Shown: positions 31,528-38,735 of the stretch, piece by piece | Layout of the letters: every line of letters starts with the position of its first letter | How positions within the stretch are numbered: the stretch's first letter is position 1 | Assembly: GCA_964520225.1 (NCBI GenBank) | Contig: CAZFNV010000002.1 | Span: 1 to 64,000 of the forward strand | From: UBA9973 sp964520225 | Lineage (GTDB): Bacteria > Patescibacteriota > Minisyncoccia > Phycocordibacterales > UBA9973 | Reading direction: 5' to 3' | Length of the DNA stretch: 64,000 nt | Translations under genes and position numbers: made by a program | Notes under the pieces: generated by a model | Seen by the model: only the letters and a program-made list of their open reading frames with translations | Told to the model about the DNA's origin: nothing | The model's database searches: none

Positions 31528-31842
31528 TTAAATTTTCTTGTGCTTGAGGCAGGTGCTAATGCTCCATTCGAAGCCCCCTTTCTCGGCTAGATATTTCATC
31601 CGGTCTATAGCCCAAATACAATCTTCGAGATCGTGGCCGAGCACTTCATACAGCTCTTTCGCTTCGACGGCTAGCTTACCGTAACTGTGTTCACGTTTTT
31701 TATAAAAGCTTTTTGGTTTATCATCCCAGCCACGAATTTTATAGTAAGTATTCACTATTTCATGGATCGGGCTCTTGGCCGGCACGTGTTTTTTTAGCTT
31801 GTCGCCATAAGCCTTAAACGGATTTTTCTCCTCTTTATCCAT
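31528..31842 (-). CDS. Hypothetical protein
   Basis: A charged 104-residue protein with no recognised family. The N-terminal half is Lys-rich (PFKAYGDKLKKHVPAKSPIHEI), and the C-terminal half is helical (LYEVLGHDLEDCIWAIDRMKYLAEK). A TAGAAT box preceded by TGTGC ends 6 nt before the ATG and is back to back with the mreB promoter. Its size and its own promoter support a real gene. Confidence 0.7.
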   Translation of the reverse strand: MDKEEKNPFKAYGDKLKKHVPAKSPIHEIVNTYYKIRGWDDKPKSFYKKREHSYGKLAVEAKELYEVLGHDLEDCIWAIDRMKYLAEKGGFEWSISTCLKHKKI

Positions 31843-31848
31843 ATTTTT

Positions 31849-31873
31849 ATTCTAGCACATACTGTGCTATATT
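31849..31873. promoter_or_regulatory. Divergent extended -10 promoters sharing a palindrome
   Basis: TAGCACA-TAC-TGTGCTA forms a palindrome. Each half gives a TGTGCTAnAAT-like extended -10 (TAGAAT to the left, TATATT to the right). Each box ends 6 nt from its ATG, so both mRNAs should be leaderless and polymerase cannot use both at once. Confidence 0.75.
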
Positions 31874-31879
31874 TGCTTT

Positions 31880-32893
31880 ATGGGAATTTTCGCCAAGAAA
31901 CTCGGCATAGACCTAGGGACTGCCAATACGTTGGTATTTTTGCCGGGTAAAGGGGTGGTGTTGAGCGAGCCTTCAGTTGTGGCTGTTTCTGAGCAAGACA
32001 ATAAAATTCTGGCTATCGGCGCTGAAGCTAAAGGTATGATCGGCAAGACTCCAGATTCTATTATCACATATTGTCCGATGAAGGATGGAGTAATCGCAGA
32101 CTATCGGGTGACAGAGGCAATGCTCAGGTATTTTATCAACAAAGCTCTTGGAAAATGGAATTTTTTTCGTCCAGATGTGATGGTTTCAGTGCCGGCGGGA
32201 GTTACGTCTACCGAGCGCCGCGCGGTGGTAGAGGCTGCTATTAAGGCAGGGGCGCTCAATGCCTACGTGGTTAAAGAGCCGATACTCGCGGCGATTGGTG
32301 CAGGTATTCCTATTTATGAATCCAAGGGGCATATGATAGTGGACATTGGTGGAGGTACTACTGACGTGGCTGTGATATCACTTGGCGGAATCGTGGCTTC
32401 AACTTCAGTGAAATGTGCTGGGAATAAAATCGATCAAGCGATAGCTGACTATATCAAAAAAACTTTTAATTTGGCGATAGGTGATAGAACTGCTGAGGAG
32501 GTAAAAATTCGCATTGGCGCCGCTGTTCCTTTAGAAGAAGAACTGCTGGTTACCATCAAAGGGCGCGATTATATCCAAGGACTTCCTCGTTCGGCGCAAG
32601 TGGGAACTAGCGAGATAGTAAAAGCCATAGATGCCGAACTTAAACAAATAGTAAAAGCCATCAAAGACGTTCTTGCTGAAACTCCACCCGAGCTAGCTTC
32701 CGACATCATGGACTCAGGCATCACTATGACTGGAGGTTCGTCATTACTTCGCAATTTACCTGATTTGGTGTATCAAAGGACGGGCGTTAAGGCGACATTA
32801 GCTGAAGATCCACTTCATTGCGTGGTGAAAGGTACAGGCGTGGCGCTAGAACACTTGGATGTGTATAAAAAAAGTGTTTTGAGTAAGTGGTAA
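31880..32893 (+). CDS. mreB: Rod-shape protein MreB
   Basis: Actin-like ATPase that guides cell-wall synthesis. Phosphate-1 GIDLGTANTLVFLPGKG, phosphate-2 MIVDIGGGTTDVAVISLGG and adenosine motif TMTGGSSLLRNL are present. The 337-aa length is standard. It has its own leaderless-type promoter. mreC and mreD are not adjacent; the next genes are a clamp-loader-like protein and frr. A small membrane gene near mrdA at 59651 may be an MreD substitute. Confidence 0.96.
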   Translation: MGIFAKKLGIDLGTANTLVFLPGKGVVLSEPSVVAVSEQDNKILAIGAEAKGMIGKTPDSIITYCPMKDGVIADYRVTEAMLRYFINKALGKWNFFRPDVMVSVPAGVTSTERRAVVEAAIKAGALNAYVVKEPILAAIGAGIPIYESKGHMIVDIGGGTTDVAVISLGGIVASTSVKCAGNKIDQAIADYIKKTFNLAIGDRTAEEVKIRIGAAVPLEEELLVTIKGRDYIQGLPRSAQVGTSEIVKAIDAELKQIVKAIKDVLAETPPELASDIMDSGITMTGGSSLLRNLPDLVYQRTGVKATLAEDPLHCVVKGTGVALEHLDVYKKSVLSKW

Positions 32894-32894
32894 A

Positions 32895-33596
32895 ATGCTG
32901 GCCAAACATTTAAACAAAGAAAATCTACATCATGCGTATCTCTTGGAGGGCGACAGAGAAGTTTTGTCACGCGAAGTCATGTCCTTCTTATCGGAAAACT
33001 TTTCGAAAAAAGATAAACCAGAATTGGTGAATATTGTTTTAGACACTATCAAGGTAGATGATGCACGCAATATAAAATCACATGCACTCGAGAGGGCGAG
33101 TGGGGCAAGTAAGAGATTTTTCATAATTTCGGCCAATAGCATATTACTAGAAGCGCAGAATAGCTTGCTGAAAGTTTTTGAGGAGCCTATATTGGATACC
33201 CATTTCTTCGTAATAGTGCCAGAAGCTTCGGTGCTTTTAGATACAGTTGTGTCTCGATTTTATTTTATTTCTTACAAAACAGAGTCTTCGTATGATTCGA
33301 GAGAATCAGAGAATTTCATTAAAATGTCTTTACCTGCTAGGCTCGAATTTATAAAAGGACTTTTGATGGAGGAAGAGGAAGAGGGCGACGACATAGGGGT
33401 GGGAAGCAGTCCTCGCTCTAAATCTCTAAATTTCTTAAATTCATTAGAGCAAACCCTTCACACCAACCCACCAAAGACCGCCTTTGACTCAGCTATTTTT
33501 CACAAGATTTTCACAGTTCGCGAGTTCTTGCGTATGCCAGGGTCCTCACCCAAGACCTTGCTTGAATCCATAGCGCTCACATTACCAAGTCGTTAA
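32895..33596 (+). CDS. DNA polymerase III delta'-like protein
   Basis: Shows the clamp-loader pattern HAYLLEGDREVL, then ASGASKRFFIISANSILLEAQNSLLKVFEEP, which is how delta'/gamma AAA+ proteins read around sensor 1. The P-loop is absent, as is common for delta'. At 233 aa it ends soon after a divergent, acidic C-terminal part (MEEEEEGDDIG), so the collar domain is reduced. It starts 1 nt after mreB and probably acts with DnaX (52981). Confidence 0.75.
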   Translation: MLAKHLNKENLHHAYLLEGDREVLSREVMSFLSENFSKKDKPELVNIVLDTIKVDDARNIKSHALERASGASKRFFIISANSILLEAQNSLLKVFEEPILDTHFFVIVPEASVLLDTVVSRFYFISYKTESSYDSRESENFIKMSLPARLEFIKGLLMEEEEEGDDIGVGSSPRSKSLNFLNSLEQTLHTNPPKTAFDSAIFHKIFTVREFLRMPGSSPKTLLESIALTLPSR

Positions 33597-33616
33597 AAAA
33601 ATGTTATACTCACAAA

Positions 33617-34150
33617 ATGCCATACAATTTTTCACAATTTAAGACAGATGCCAAGAAGGTTGAGGATTTCCTGGCCAAGGAATACCGCGAGCTCAATGTA
33701 GGCCGAGCGTCGCCTGCGGTGCTCGACGGTATTTCAGTAGAAGCTTATGGAACGCGAATGCCACTCAAAAATGTGGCAAATATTTCAATAGAAGATCCAA
33801 AAACTTTGCGACTTCTACCTTTCGATAAGAGTCAGATTAAAGATATTGAAAAGGCTATAGCTTCGGCAAATTTGGGGTTATCTGTGGCCACGGACGACAA
33901 AGGCATCCGTGTTATTTTTCCACAACTCACTACCGAAAGCCGAGCATCACTAGTAAAAGTATTAAAGGAAAAGCTTGAAGAAGCGCGTATAGCGCTTCGT
34001 CGTGAACGAGAGAAAGTATTAAACGAGATAAATAAATTAACAGAAGATGAAAAGTTTCGTGGCAAAGAAGAACTTCAGAAAATAATAGATCAAAGCAATA
34101 AAAATCTAGAAGACAGCTTTACTAAAAAAGAAAAAGAAGTAATGGGTTAG
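33617..34150 (+). CDS. frr: Ribosome recycling factor
   Basis: Splits post-termination ribosomes with EF-G. The recognisable core is ELNVGRASPAVLDGISVEAYGTRMPLKNVANI and the C-terminal LREREKVLNEINKLTEDEK ... EDSFTKKEKEVMG. The length of 177 aa is near the usual 185. TATACT ends 6 nt before the ATG. rseP begins 1 nt after its stop. Confidence 0.95.
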   Translation: MPYNFSQFKTDAKKVEDFLAKEYRELNVGRASPAVLDGISVEAYGTRMPLKNVANISIEDPKTLRLLPFDKSQIKDIEKAIASANLGLSVATDDKGIRVIFPQLTTESRASLVKVLKEKLEEARIALRREREKVLNEINKLTEDEKFRGKEELQKIIDQSNKNLEDSFTKKEKEVMG

Positions 34151-34151
34151 T

Positions 34152-35249
34152 ATGGACATTTTAATTTTCTTCGCAATTTTACTTGTGCTGGTTTTAGTTC
34201 ATGAATTTGGACATTTTTTTTCTGCAAAAAAGTTTGGGATTCGAGTAGATGAATTTGGTTTCGGTTTTCCGCCTAAACTATTCGGCAAGAAATACGGGGA
34301 GACCGAGTACACTTTCAACCTCCTGCCTTTTGGTGGGTTTGTGAAAATTTTCGGTGAAGACCCCGAACCAGAACCTTCGGTTCGGTACGGGGCGGGCCCA
34401 AATGAAGATGGGAGGTTCACGAGTAAGCCTAAATGGCAACAAGCCTGCGTATTGTTCGCCGGAGTATTTGCTAATTTTTTGCTCGCTTGGATATTTTTCT
34501 CTTTTGGTTTTATTTTTGGTTTACCCACTTCAACTTCAAGCAATATCGCTGGCGCAGATGTAAAAGATGTGCATTTAGTGGTGGTTTCTGTATCACCGAG
34601 TTCTCCTGCAGAAAATGCTGGCCTAACCTCTGGGGATAAAATAGTTTTTGCCGAGCGAGATGGGCAGTCTACCCGTTACGTGAGCCCGGAGACTATTCGC
34701 TCGATGGTGCGTGACGGTAGTGCAGTTAAACTCGGCTATGTGCGCGGCCAAAACGAAGAGAGATTTGTCGAAATTACCCCAGAGAAGATGGCTCAGGGCT
34801 ACGCCATAGGAATAGCTATGGACCAGATCGGTATCGCTAAATTGCCCCCACATAAGGCATTTTGGGAGGGGATGAGATTAACTGTTTTTATGACCAAAAC
34901 CACTGTGGTGGGCCTTTTTGGGCTACTGTGGAACACTCTACAGGGTGAGGGTAGTCTGGACTCAGTAACAGGCCCTGTGGGTATGGTGGGTATAGCGGGA
35001 GATGCTTATGAATTCGGGTTTGCATATCTTTTGTCGTTTGCCGCGCTCATATCTGTAAATTTAAGCATTATTAATCTGTTCCCATTTCCAGCACTTGATG
35101 GGGGAAGATTGTTCTTCTTATTTATTGAAGCAGTTAGGGGTAAAGCATTAAGTCCACAAAAATTACAGCTATTTAACGTACTTGGATTTGGTATTCTGCT
35201 ATTCTTGATGCTTGTAGTTACTTTTAACGATGTTGCTAAATTATTCTAA
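34152..35249 (+). CDS. rseP: RseP-type site-2 protease
   Basis: Membrane metalloprotease with HEFGH at about residues 17-21, FGFGFPPKLFGKKYGETEYTF, a PDZ domain (SVSPSSPAENAGLTSGDKIV) and the second zinc motif FPFPALDGGRLFF. In bacteria it cleaves anti-sigma factors and leftover signal peptides. A palindromic element is read in frame after KIFGED, giving PEPEPSVRYGAGPNE, before the usual SKPKWQQ. Four helices are predicted. It follows frr closely. Confidence 0.93.
   Translation: MDILIFFAILLVLVLVHEFGHFFSAKKFGIRVDEFGFGFPPKLFGKKYGETEYTFNLLPFGGFVKIFGEDPEPEPSVRYGAGPNEDGRFTSKPKWQQACVLFAGVFANFLLAWIFFSFGFIFGLPTSTSSNIAGADVKDVHLVVVSVSPSSPAENAGLTSGDKIVFAERDGQSTRYVSPETIRSMVRDGSAVKLGYVRGQNEERFVEITPEKMAQGYAIGIAMDQIGIAKLPPHKAFWEGMRLTVFMTKTTVVGLFGLLWNTLQGEGSLDSVTGPVGMVGIAGDAYEFGFAYLLSFAALISVNLSIINLFPFPALDGGRLFFLFIEAVRGKALSPQKLQLFNVLGFGILLFLMLVVTFNDVAKLF
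34361..34392 (+). repeat. CCCC/GGGG hairpin element inside rseP
   Basis: CCCCGAACC/GGTTCGG-TACGGGG with an inner GAACC/GGTTC pairing. The right end TACGGGGCGGG resembles TACGGGGCAGG of the other copies, and the frame is the same one that gives YGAG in the FAD oxidase. Confidence 0.7.
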
Positions 35250-35254
35250 AAACC

Positions 35255-36010
35255 ATGAAAGCTCAGCATGTTCGGCAGGCTCAATATAAATTAATCCAAG
35301 AAGTTCGCGCAGTAAAAAGCAAAAGCGAGCTCGCGAGTATTATAAAAGCGCAGAGAATAAGTGAGCGAGTTTTAAAAGACGTGTTGCTCGAGCTTCGAGC
35401 TGGAGTTACTGAGCTAGCTATTGCTGATTTTATAATCACACGTTTCCGGAAATACGGCGCGCCGATACTTTCTTTTCCCCCGATAGTCGCATTTGGCAGT
35501 GGCTCGGCAGATATTCATCATGAACCAAATAATACGAAACTAAAAATTGGGGATACTGTAATGTTCGACATCGGTTGTACAGTGAATCACTACTGTTCAG
35601 ATATGACCCGCACGTATTTCTTCGGTACTCCAAATGCTAAACAGAAGAAAGTTTATTTAGATGTTTTACGTGCGCAAGAAATAGCATTTAAAAAAGCTTC
35701 AAAAGGAGAGAGGCGCGCAAAAATTATTGATCAATCAGCTCGTGGATTTTTAGCCAAGAAATACAAAAATAATTTTCATCATGGTCTCGGGCACGGTGTG
35801 GGAACAGTTATTCATGAGTGGCCCAATTTCAAGCCGAAAAGTGAAGACATAATTCCCGCCGGTTGTGTAATGACAATAGAGCCTGGCATCTATCTGAAAA
35901 AACATTTTGGCGTGCGCATAGAAGACATGTATCTCATCACGGCGACCGGGGCTGAGAATTTGACCACCGTGCCGAAAACTTTGAAGGATGCTATACTGAA
36001 GCCTCTATGA
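35255..36010 (+). CDS. M24 metallopeptidase, Xaa-Pro aminopeptidase-like
   Basis: A pita-bread-fold peptidase with the five metal ligands in MFDIGCTVN, SDMTRTYFFG, GLGHGVGTVIHE, TIEPGIYLKKHFGVRIED. The G-V-R-I-E-D motif and EPGIY favour the Xaa-Pro (PepP/PepQ) group over methionine aminopeptidase. There is no N-terminal creatinase domain, so at 251 aa it is a minimal form. It lies between rseP and ddl, whose start overlaps its stop by 4 nt. Confidence 0.85.
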   Translation: MKAQHVRQAQYKLIQEVRAVKSKSELASIIKAQRISERVLKDVLLELRAGVTELAIADFIITRFRKYGAPILSFPPIVAFGSGSADIHHEPNNTKLKIGDTVMFDIGCTVNHYCSDMTRTYFFGTPNAKQKKVYLDVLRAQEIAFKKASKGERRAKIIDQSARGFLAKKYKNNFHHGLGHGVGTVIHEWPNFKPKSEDIIPAGCVMTIEPGIYLKKHFGVRIEDMYLITATGAENLTTVPKTLKDAILKPL

Positions 36011-37089
36011 AAAAGTTTATCCCGTCTAGGCGCGGAAAACTAAAAATCGGGGTACTCTTTGGGGGCAAATCCGCAGAACATGAGGTGTCTCTACAGTCTG
36101 CTAAAAATGTAATCAACGCTTTAGATAAAAACAAATATGAGGTCGTACCGATGGGCATAACCAAGGAGGGTAAATGGCTTTTGGGTAATACTTCGAATTA
36201 TTTACTAAACGATAATAATCCAAAATTAATTCAGTTAAATACCTCGAACAAAGAGATTGCTCCGATAAATGACGATATACGCACAAAGGAAAAGATAGAT
36301 GTTATTTTTCCGGTTATGCACGGACCGTATGGCGAAGACGGATCAATCCAGGGTCTGTTGAAGCTCGCAGGTGTTCCATATGTTGGAGCTTCAGTTTTAG
36401 GCTCGGCAGTAGGAATGGATAAAGAAATAATGAAGCGTCTTTTACGAGACGCAGGTTTACCTATCGGTAAGTTTATAGTTCTGAGGCAAGGAGACAGGGT
36501 GAATTTTTCTAAACTACAGAAGGAGCTCGGCACACCTCTATTTATTAAGCCGGCGAATATGGGTTCTTCTGTCGGAGTGAGTAAGGTTCAGAGTGAAAAA
36601 GAATTTAAAAAAGGAGTGAGTGAGGCTTTTAAATACGACACAAAAATTCTGATAGAGGAATTTATTCCTGGGCGTGAAATCGAGTGCGCTGTATTAGGTA
36701 ACGAGAAGCCAGTAGCTTCCGTGCCGGGCGAAATTATCGCCAATCAAGAATTCTATTCTTATGATGCCAAATACATAGACGAAGGTTCGATATCCGAAAT
36801 ACCAGCCAAGGTGGACAAGAAAATTCGTAGGAGGATCATGGATTTAGCTGTAAAATCATTTAAAGCGCTCAACTGCGAAGGTATGGGTCGTGTTGACTTT
36901 TTCCTAAAAAAGAACGGGCAAGTGATAGTAAATGAAATCAACACTATTCCTGGATTTACAGACATAAGCATGTATCCGAAATTATGGGAGGCTAGCGGTA
37001 TTTCACAACCCAAACTCTTAGATAAATTGATCGCCCTCGCTATAGATAGATTCAAAAAAGAGCAAAAGTTAAAAACTTCAGTAAACTAG
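36007..37089 (+). CDS. ddl: D-alanine--D-alanine ligase
   Basis: ATP-grasp ligase making D-Ala-D-Ala for MurF. N-terminal GVLFGGKSAEHEVSLQSAKNV, VMHGPYGEDGSIQGLL, KPANMGSSVGVSKV and the metal-binding VNEINTIPGFT are visible. The length of 360 aa is normal. It is coupled to the peptidase upstream by a 4-nt overlap, and murI follows after 2 nt, forming a small peptidoglycan precursor set. Confidence 0.95.
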   Translation: MKKFIPSRRGKLKIGVLFGGKSAEHEVSLQSAKNVINALDKNKYEVVPMGITKEGKWLLGNTSNYLLNDNNPKLIQLNTSNKEIAPINDDIRTKEKIDVIFPVMHGPYGEDGSIQGLLKLAGVPYVGASVLGSAVGMDKEIMKRLLRDAGLPIGKFIVLRQGDRVNFSKLQKELGTPLFIKPANMGSSVGVSKVQSEKEFKKGVSEAFKYDTKILIEEFIPGREIECAVLGNEKPVASVPGEIIANQEFYSYDAKYIDEGSISEIPAKVDKKIRRRIMDLAVKSFKALNCEGMGRVDFFLKKNGQVIVNEINTIPGFTDISMYPKLWEASGISQPKLLDKLIALAIDRFKKEQKLKTSVN

Positions 37090-37091
37090 TT

Positions 37092-37880
37092 ATGAAAAGT
37101 AGGCCTATCGGTGTTTTTGATTCAGGGGTTGGAGGACTCTCGATACTGCGAGAGTTGAAAAAGTTAATGCCGAAAGAGAGCTTCGTATTCTTGGCAGACC
37201 AGGCCTATTTACCGTACGGGGAGAAAAGTAAAAAAGAGATAGTAAGCCGAGCTACGAAGATCGCTGACTTTTTAATCCGAGAACATAATATAAAAATATT
37301 AGTAATAGCTTGCAATACTGCTACTTGCTACAGCATAAAAGAATTGCGCAAGAGGTTCCATTTACCGATAGTAGGCACCGAACCTGCAGTGAAGCCCGCC
37401 GGAATGAATTCAAACACAGGTAGCATCGCTGTTATCTCAACTCCTGCTACTGCCAAAAGCAAAACTTTAAAGAGATTAATTAAAGAATTTGCGAAAGGTA
37501 AAAAAGTTACAAATGTTCCTTGTAAAGGCCTTGAAAGTGTGGTGGAAAATAATCAAATAAATACAGCTGGAACCCGAGCACTTTTAAATAAATATCTTGC
37601 GGGGATTAAAGATTCTAGGGCTGACCAGCTAGTCTTGGGCTGCACCCACTACCCGTTTTTGAGGGGACCCATCAGTTCTATTTTAGGTAAAAAAATCAAA
37701 TTAGTGGACTCAGGTGGGGCAATAGCTAGGCAAACCAAGCATTTACTCAAACAAAGGCAAAATTTATCGAATAAAAGAAGGGGAGACGTGTATTTTACTA
37801 CTGGCAATTCTGCTAAATTCGCTCGAGTTGCTTCTGGGTTATTAGGAAAAGTAATTAAAGCAAGAAAGGTGAGTTTATAA
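37092..37880 (+). CDS. murI: Glutamate racemase
   Basis: Makes D-Glu for the peptide stem. GVFDSGVGGLSILREL at the N-terminus, first catalytic Cys in VIACNTATCYSI and second in LVLGCTHYPFL are all in place. The 262-aa length is normal. It completes a ddl-murI pair. A hairpin at 37889-37923 follows its stop. Confidence 0.94.
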   Translation: MKSRPIGVFDSGVGGLSILRELKKLMPKESFVFLADQAYLPYGEKSKKEIVSRATKIADFLIREHNIKILVIACNTATCYSIKELRKRFHLPIVGTEPAVKPAGMNSNTGSIAVISTPATAKSKTLKRLIKEFAKGKKVTNVPCKGLESVVENNQINTAGTRALLNKYLAGIKDSRADQLVLGCTHYPFLRGPISSILGKKIKLVDSGGAIARQTKHLLKQRQNLSNKRRGDVYFTTGNSAKFARVASGLLGKVIKARKVSL

Positions 37881-37888
37881 GGTACCTT

Positions 37889-37923
37889 GCCCCGTACCAA
37901 GTCTAGGACTTTGGTATGGGGTT
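37889..37923 (+). repeat. CCCC/GGGG hairpin after murI
   Basis: GCCCCGTACCAA-GTC pairs with GAC-TTTGGTATGGGG around TAG. There is no T-run on the plus strand, so it is not a normal terminator. It fits the CCCC/GGGG palindromic family. Confidence 0.6.
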
Positions 37924-37956
37924 GCAAAAAGAGTAATTTTGTAATATTATAATGTT

Positions 37957-38115
37957 ATGTCACAAGATAGACTGATCAAATTTGCCTGCGGTACTTGTAA
38001 ACGAATAAATTACTGGTCCAGCAAGAACAAGAAACTCGTCACTAAGAAGATCGAGCTCAATAAGTATTGCAAGTGGTGCAAGAAGAAGACCAAGCACAAA
38101 GAGACTAAGAAATAG
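37957..38115 (+). CDS. rpmG: Ribosomal protein bL33
   Basis: 52 residues, MSQDRLIKFACGTCKRINYW followed by SSKNKK, then KYCKWCKKKTKHKETKK. Two CxxC pairs (CGTC and CKWC) show the zinc-binding form. A TATAAT box ends 3 nt before the ATG. It directly precedes the rearranged tRNA-Trp locus. Confidence 0.95.
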   Translation: MSQDRLIKFACGTCKRINYWSSKNKKLVTKKIELNKYCKWCKKKTKHKETKK

Positions 38116-38155
38116 AGTCCGTAGTTCACGAACGACAGGATAGATTTTCTGCTAA

Positions 38156-38200
38156 ATTGTGCTACACTAAATGCGACCCTAAAGGGTTGTTTTAGTTTCT
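38156..38200 (+). promoter_or_regulatory. Promoter and leader of the tRNA-Trp locus
   Basis: TGTGCTACACT near 38157-38167 matches the extended -10 used elsewhere in the window. The predicted RNA begins near 38174 with a CCCTAAAGGG hairpin and runs into the tRNA-like 5' half at 38201. Confidence 0.6.
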
Positions 38201-38325
38201 GGGTGATTAGTTAAGCCCCGTCACTCGCGAGTCCTGCCGTTCGCGTAACGACGGGACGAGTGACGGGGCAAGTGGTATAACTACGGTCTCCACCCCGTCG
38301 TTCGCGAACGACGGGGTCCAAAACC
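38201..38325 (+). pseudogene. 5' half of a second tRNA-Trp, interrupted by two palindromes
   Basis: GGGTGAT-TA-GTTA begins a tRNA. A 13-bp inverted repeat (GCCCCGTCACTCG and its complement, 38215-38269) interrupts the D-loop. Then AGTGGTA-TAAC closes the D-arm, and ACGGTCTCCA enters the anticodon loop. A perfect 24-bp palindrome (38293-38316) flanked by TCCA on both sides follows, and AAACC completes the arm. Removing the palindrome and one TCCA restores CGGTCTCCAAAACCG with anticodon CCA. The sequence then leaves the tRNA and enters the GIY-YIG gene. Confidence 0.65.
38283..38325 (+). repeat. 43-bp direct repeat, copy 1 (tRNA anticodon arm with palindrome)
   Basis: Identical over 43 bp to 38658-38700. 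It consists of ACGGTCTCCA, a 24-bp palindrome, and TCCAAAACC. The two copies border the segment carrying the GIY-YIG gene and intact tRNA-Trp. Confidence 0.92.
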
Positions 38326-38327
38326 TT

Positions 38328-38585
38328 ATGTTTTATGTCTATATTTTAAAAAGTAAAAAAGACAATAAACTCTACATAGGTTATACAGAAGATCTAAAAA
38401 GAAGGATTGCCGAACACCAAAAAGGAAGAGTTGAAAATACCAGCCATAGGTTGCCTGTCGAATTGATCTACTACGAATCTTATAGAGATATAGATGATGC
38501 AAAAGCAAGAGAAAAAAGTTTCAAAAAGAGTGGTTCCGTGTATAATGGGTTGGTAAAAAGAATAAAGAGAAGTATGGGTCTGTAG
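38328..38585 (+). CDS. GIY-YIG nuclease family protein
   Basis: 85 residues with FYVYILKSKKDNKLYIGYTEDLKRRIAEHQKG, which carries the Y-V-Y ... Y-I-G motif and the R of the GIY-YIG nuclease, and then YYESYRDIDDAKAREKSFKKSG with the acidic residue. The fold is that of UvrC and homing endonucleases. The free-standing small form is widespread in Patescibacteria with unknown role. Here it sits inside a broken tRNA-Trp gene, between 43-bp repeats, and its last codons overlap the intact tRNA-Trp. That placement hints at mobility. Confidence 0.88.
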   Translation: MFYVYILKSKKDNKLYIGYTEDLKRRIAEHQKGRVENTSHRLPVELIYYESYRDIDDAKAREKSFKKSGSVYNGLVKRIKRSMGL

Positions 38586-38647
38586 TTTCAATGGTAAAAC
38601 ATCGGTCTCCAAAACCGAGGTTCCCCGTTCGAGTCGGGGCGGACCCG
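38576..38647 (+). tRNA. tRNA-Trp (anticodon CCA), intact
   Basis: The acceptor is GGGTCTG/CGGACCC, the anticodon loop CTCCAAA sits on TCGGT/ACCGA, and the T-arm is CCCCGTTCGAGTCGGGG. The 3' CCA is not encoded. Its 5' end overlaps the GIY-YIG stop codon, and a TATAAT box inside that gene (38541-38546) can drive it independently. Confidence 0.93.
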
Positions 38648-38657
38648 CAGGGAGATA

Positions 38658-38731
38658 ACGGTCTCCACCCCGTCGTTCGCGAACGACGGGGTCCAAAACC
38701 GCTGGCGGGAGTTCGATTCTCTCGCCGCCCG
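38658..38731 (+). pseudogene. 3' half of the interrupted tRNA-Trp
   Basis: Begins with the 43-bp repeat (anticodon arm plus palindrome, 38658-38700) and continues GCTGGCGGGAGTTCGATTCT with a T-arm GGGAG/CTCTC and a 3' acceptor strand GCCGCCC. That strand pairs with GGGTGAT at 38201 with one mismatch and two wobbles. Joined to the 5' half, without palindromes, it gives a normal tRNA-Trp cloverleaf. EamA begins 4 nt later. Confidence 0.65.
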
Positions 38732-38735
38732 CAAA

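Noticed and set aside
38201..38325. Group I intron in the tRNA-Trp locus
   Set aside because: The interruptions are only 24-55 nt and palindromic, with no room for a group I catalytic core.
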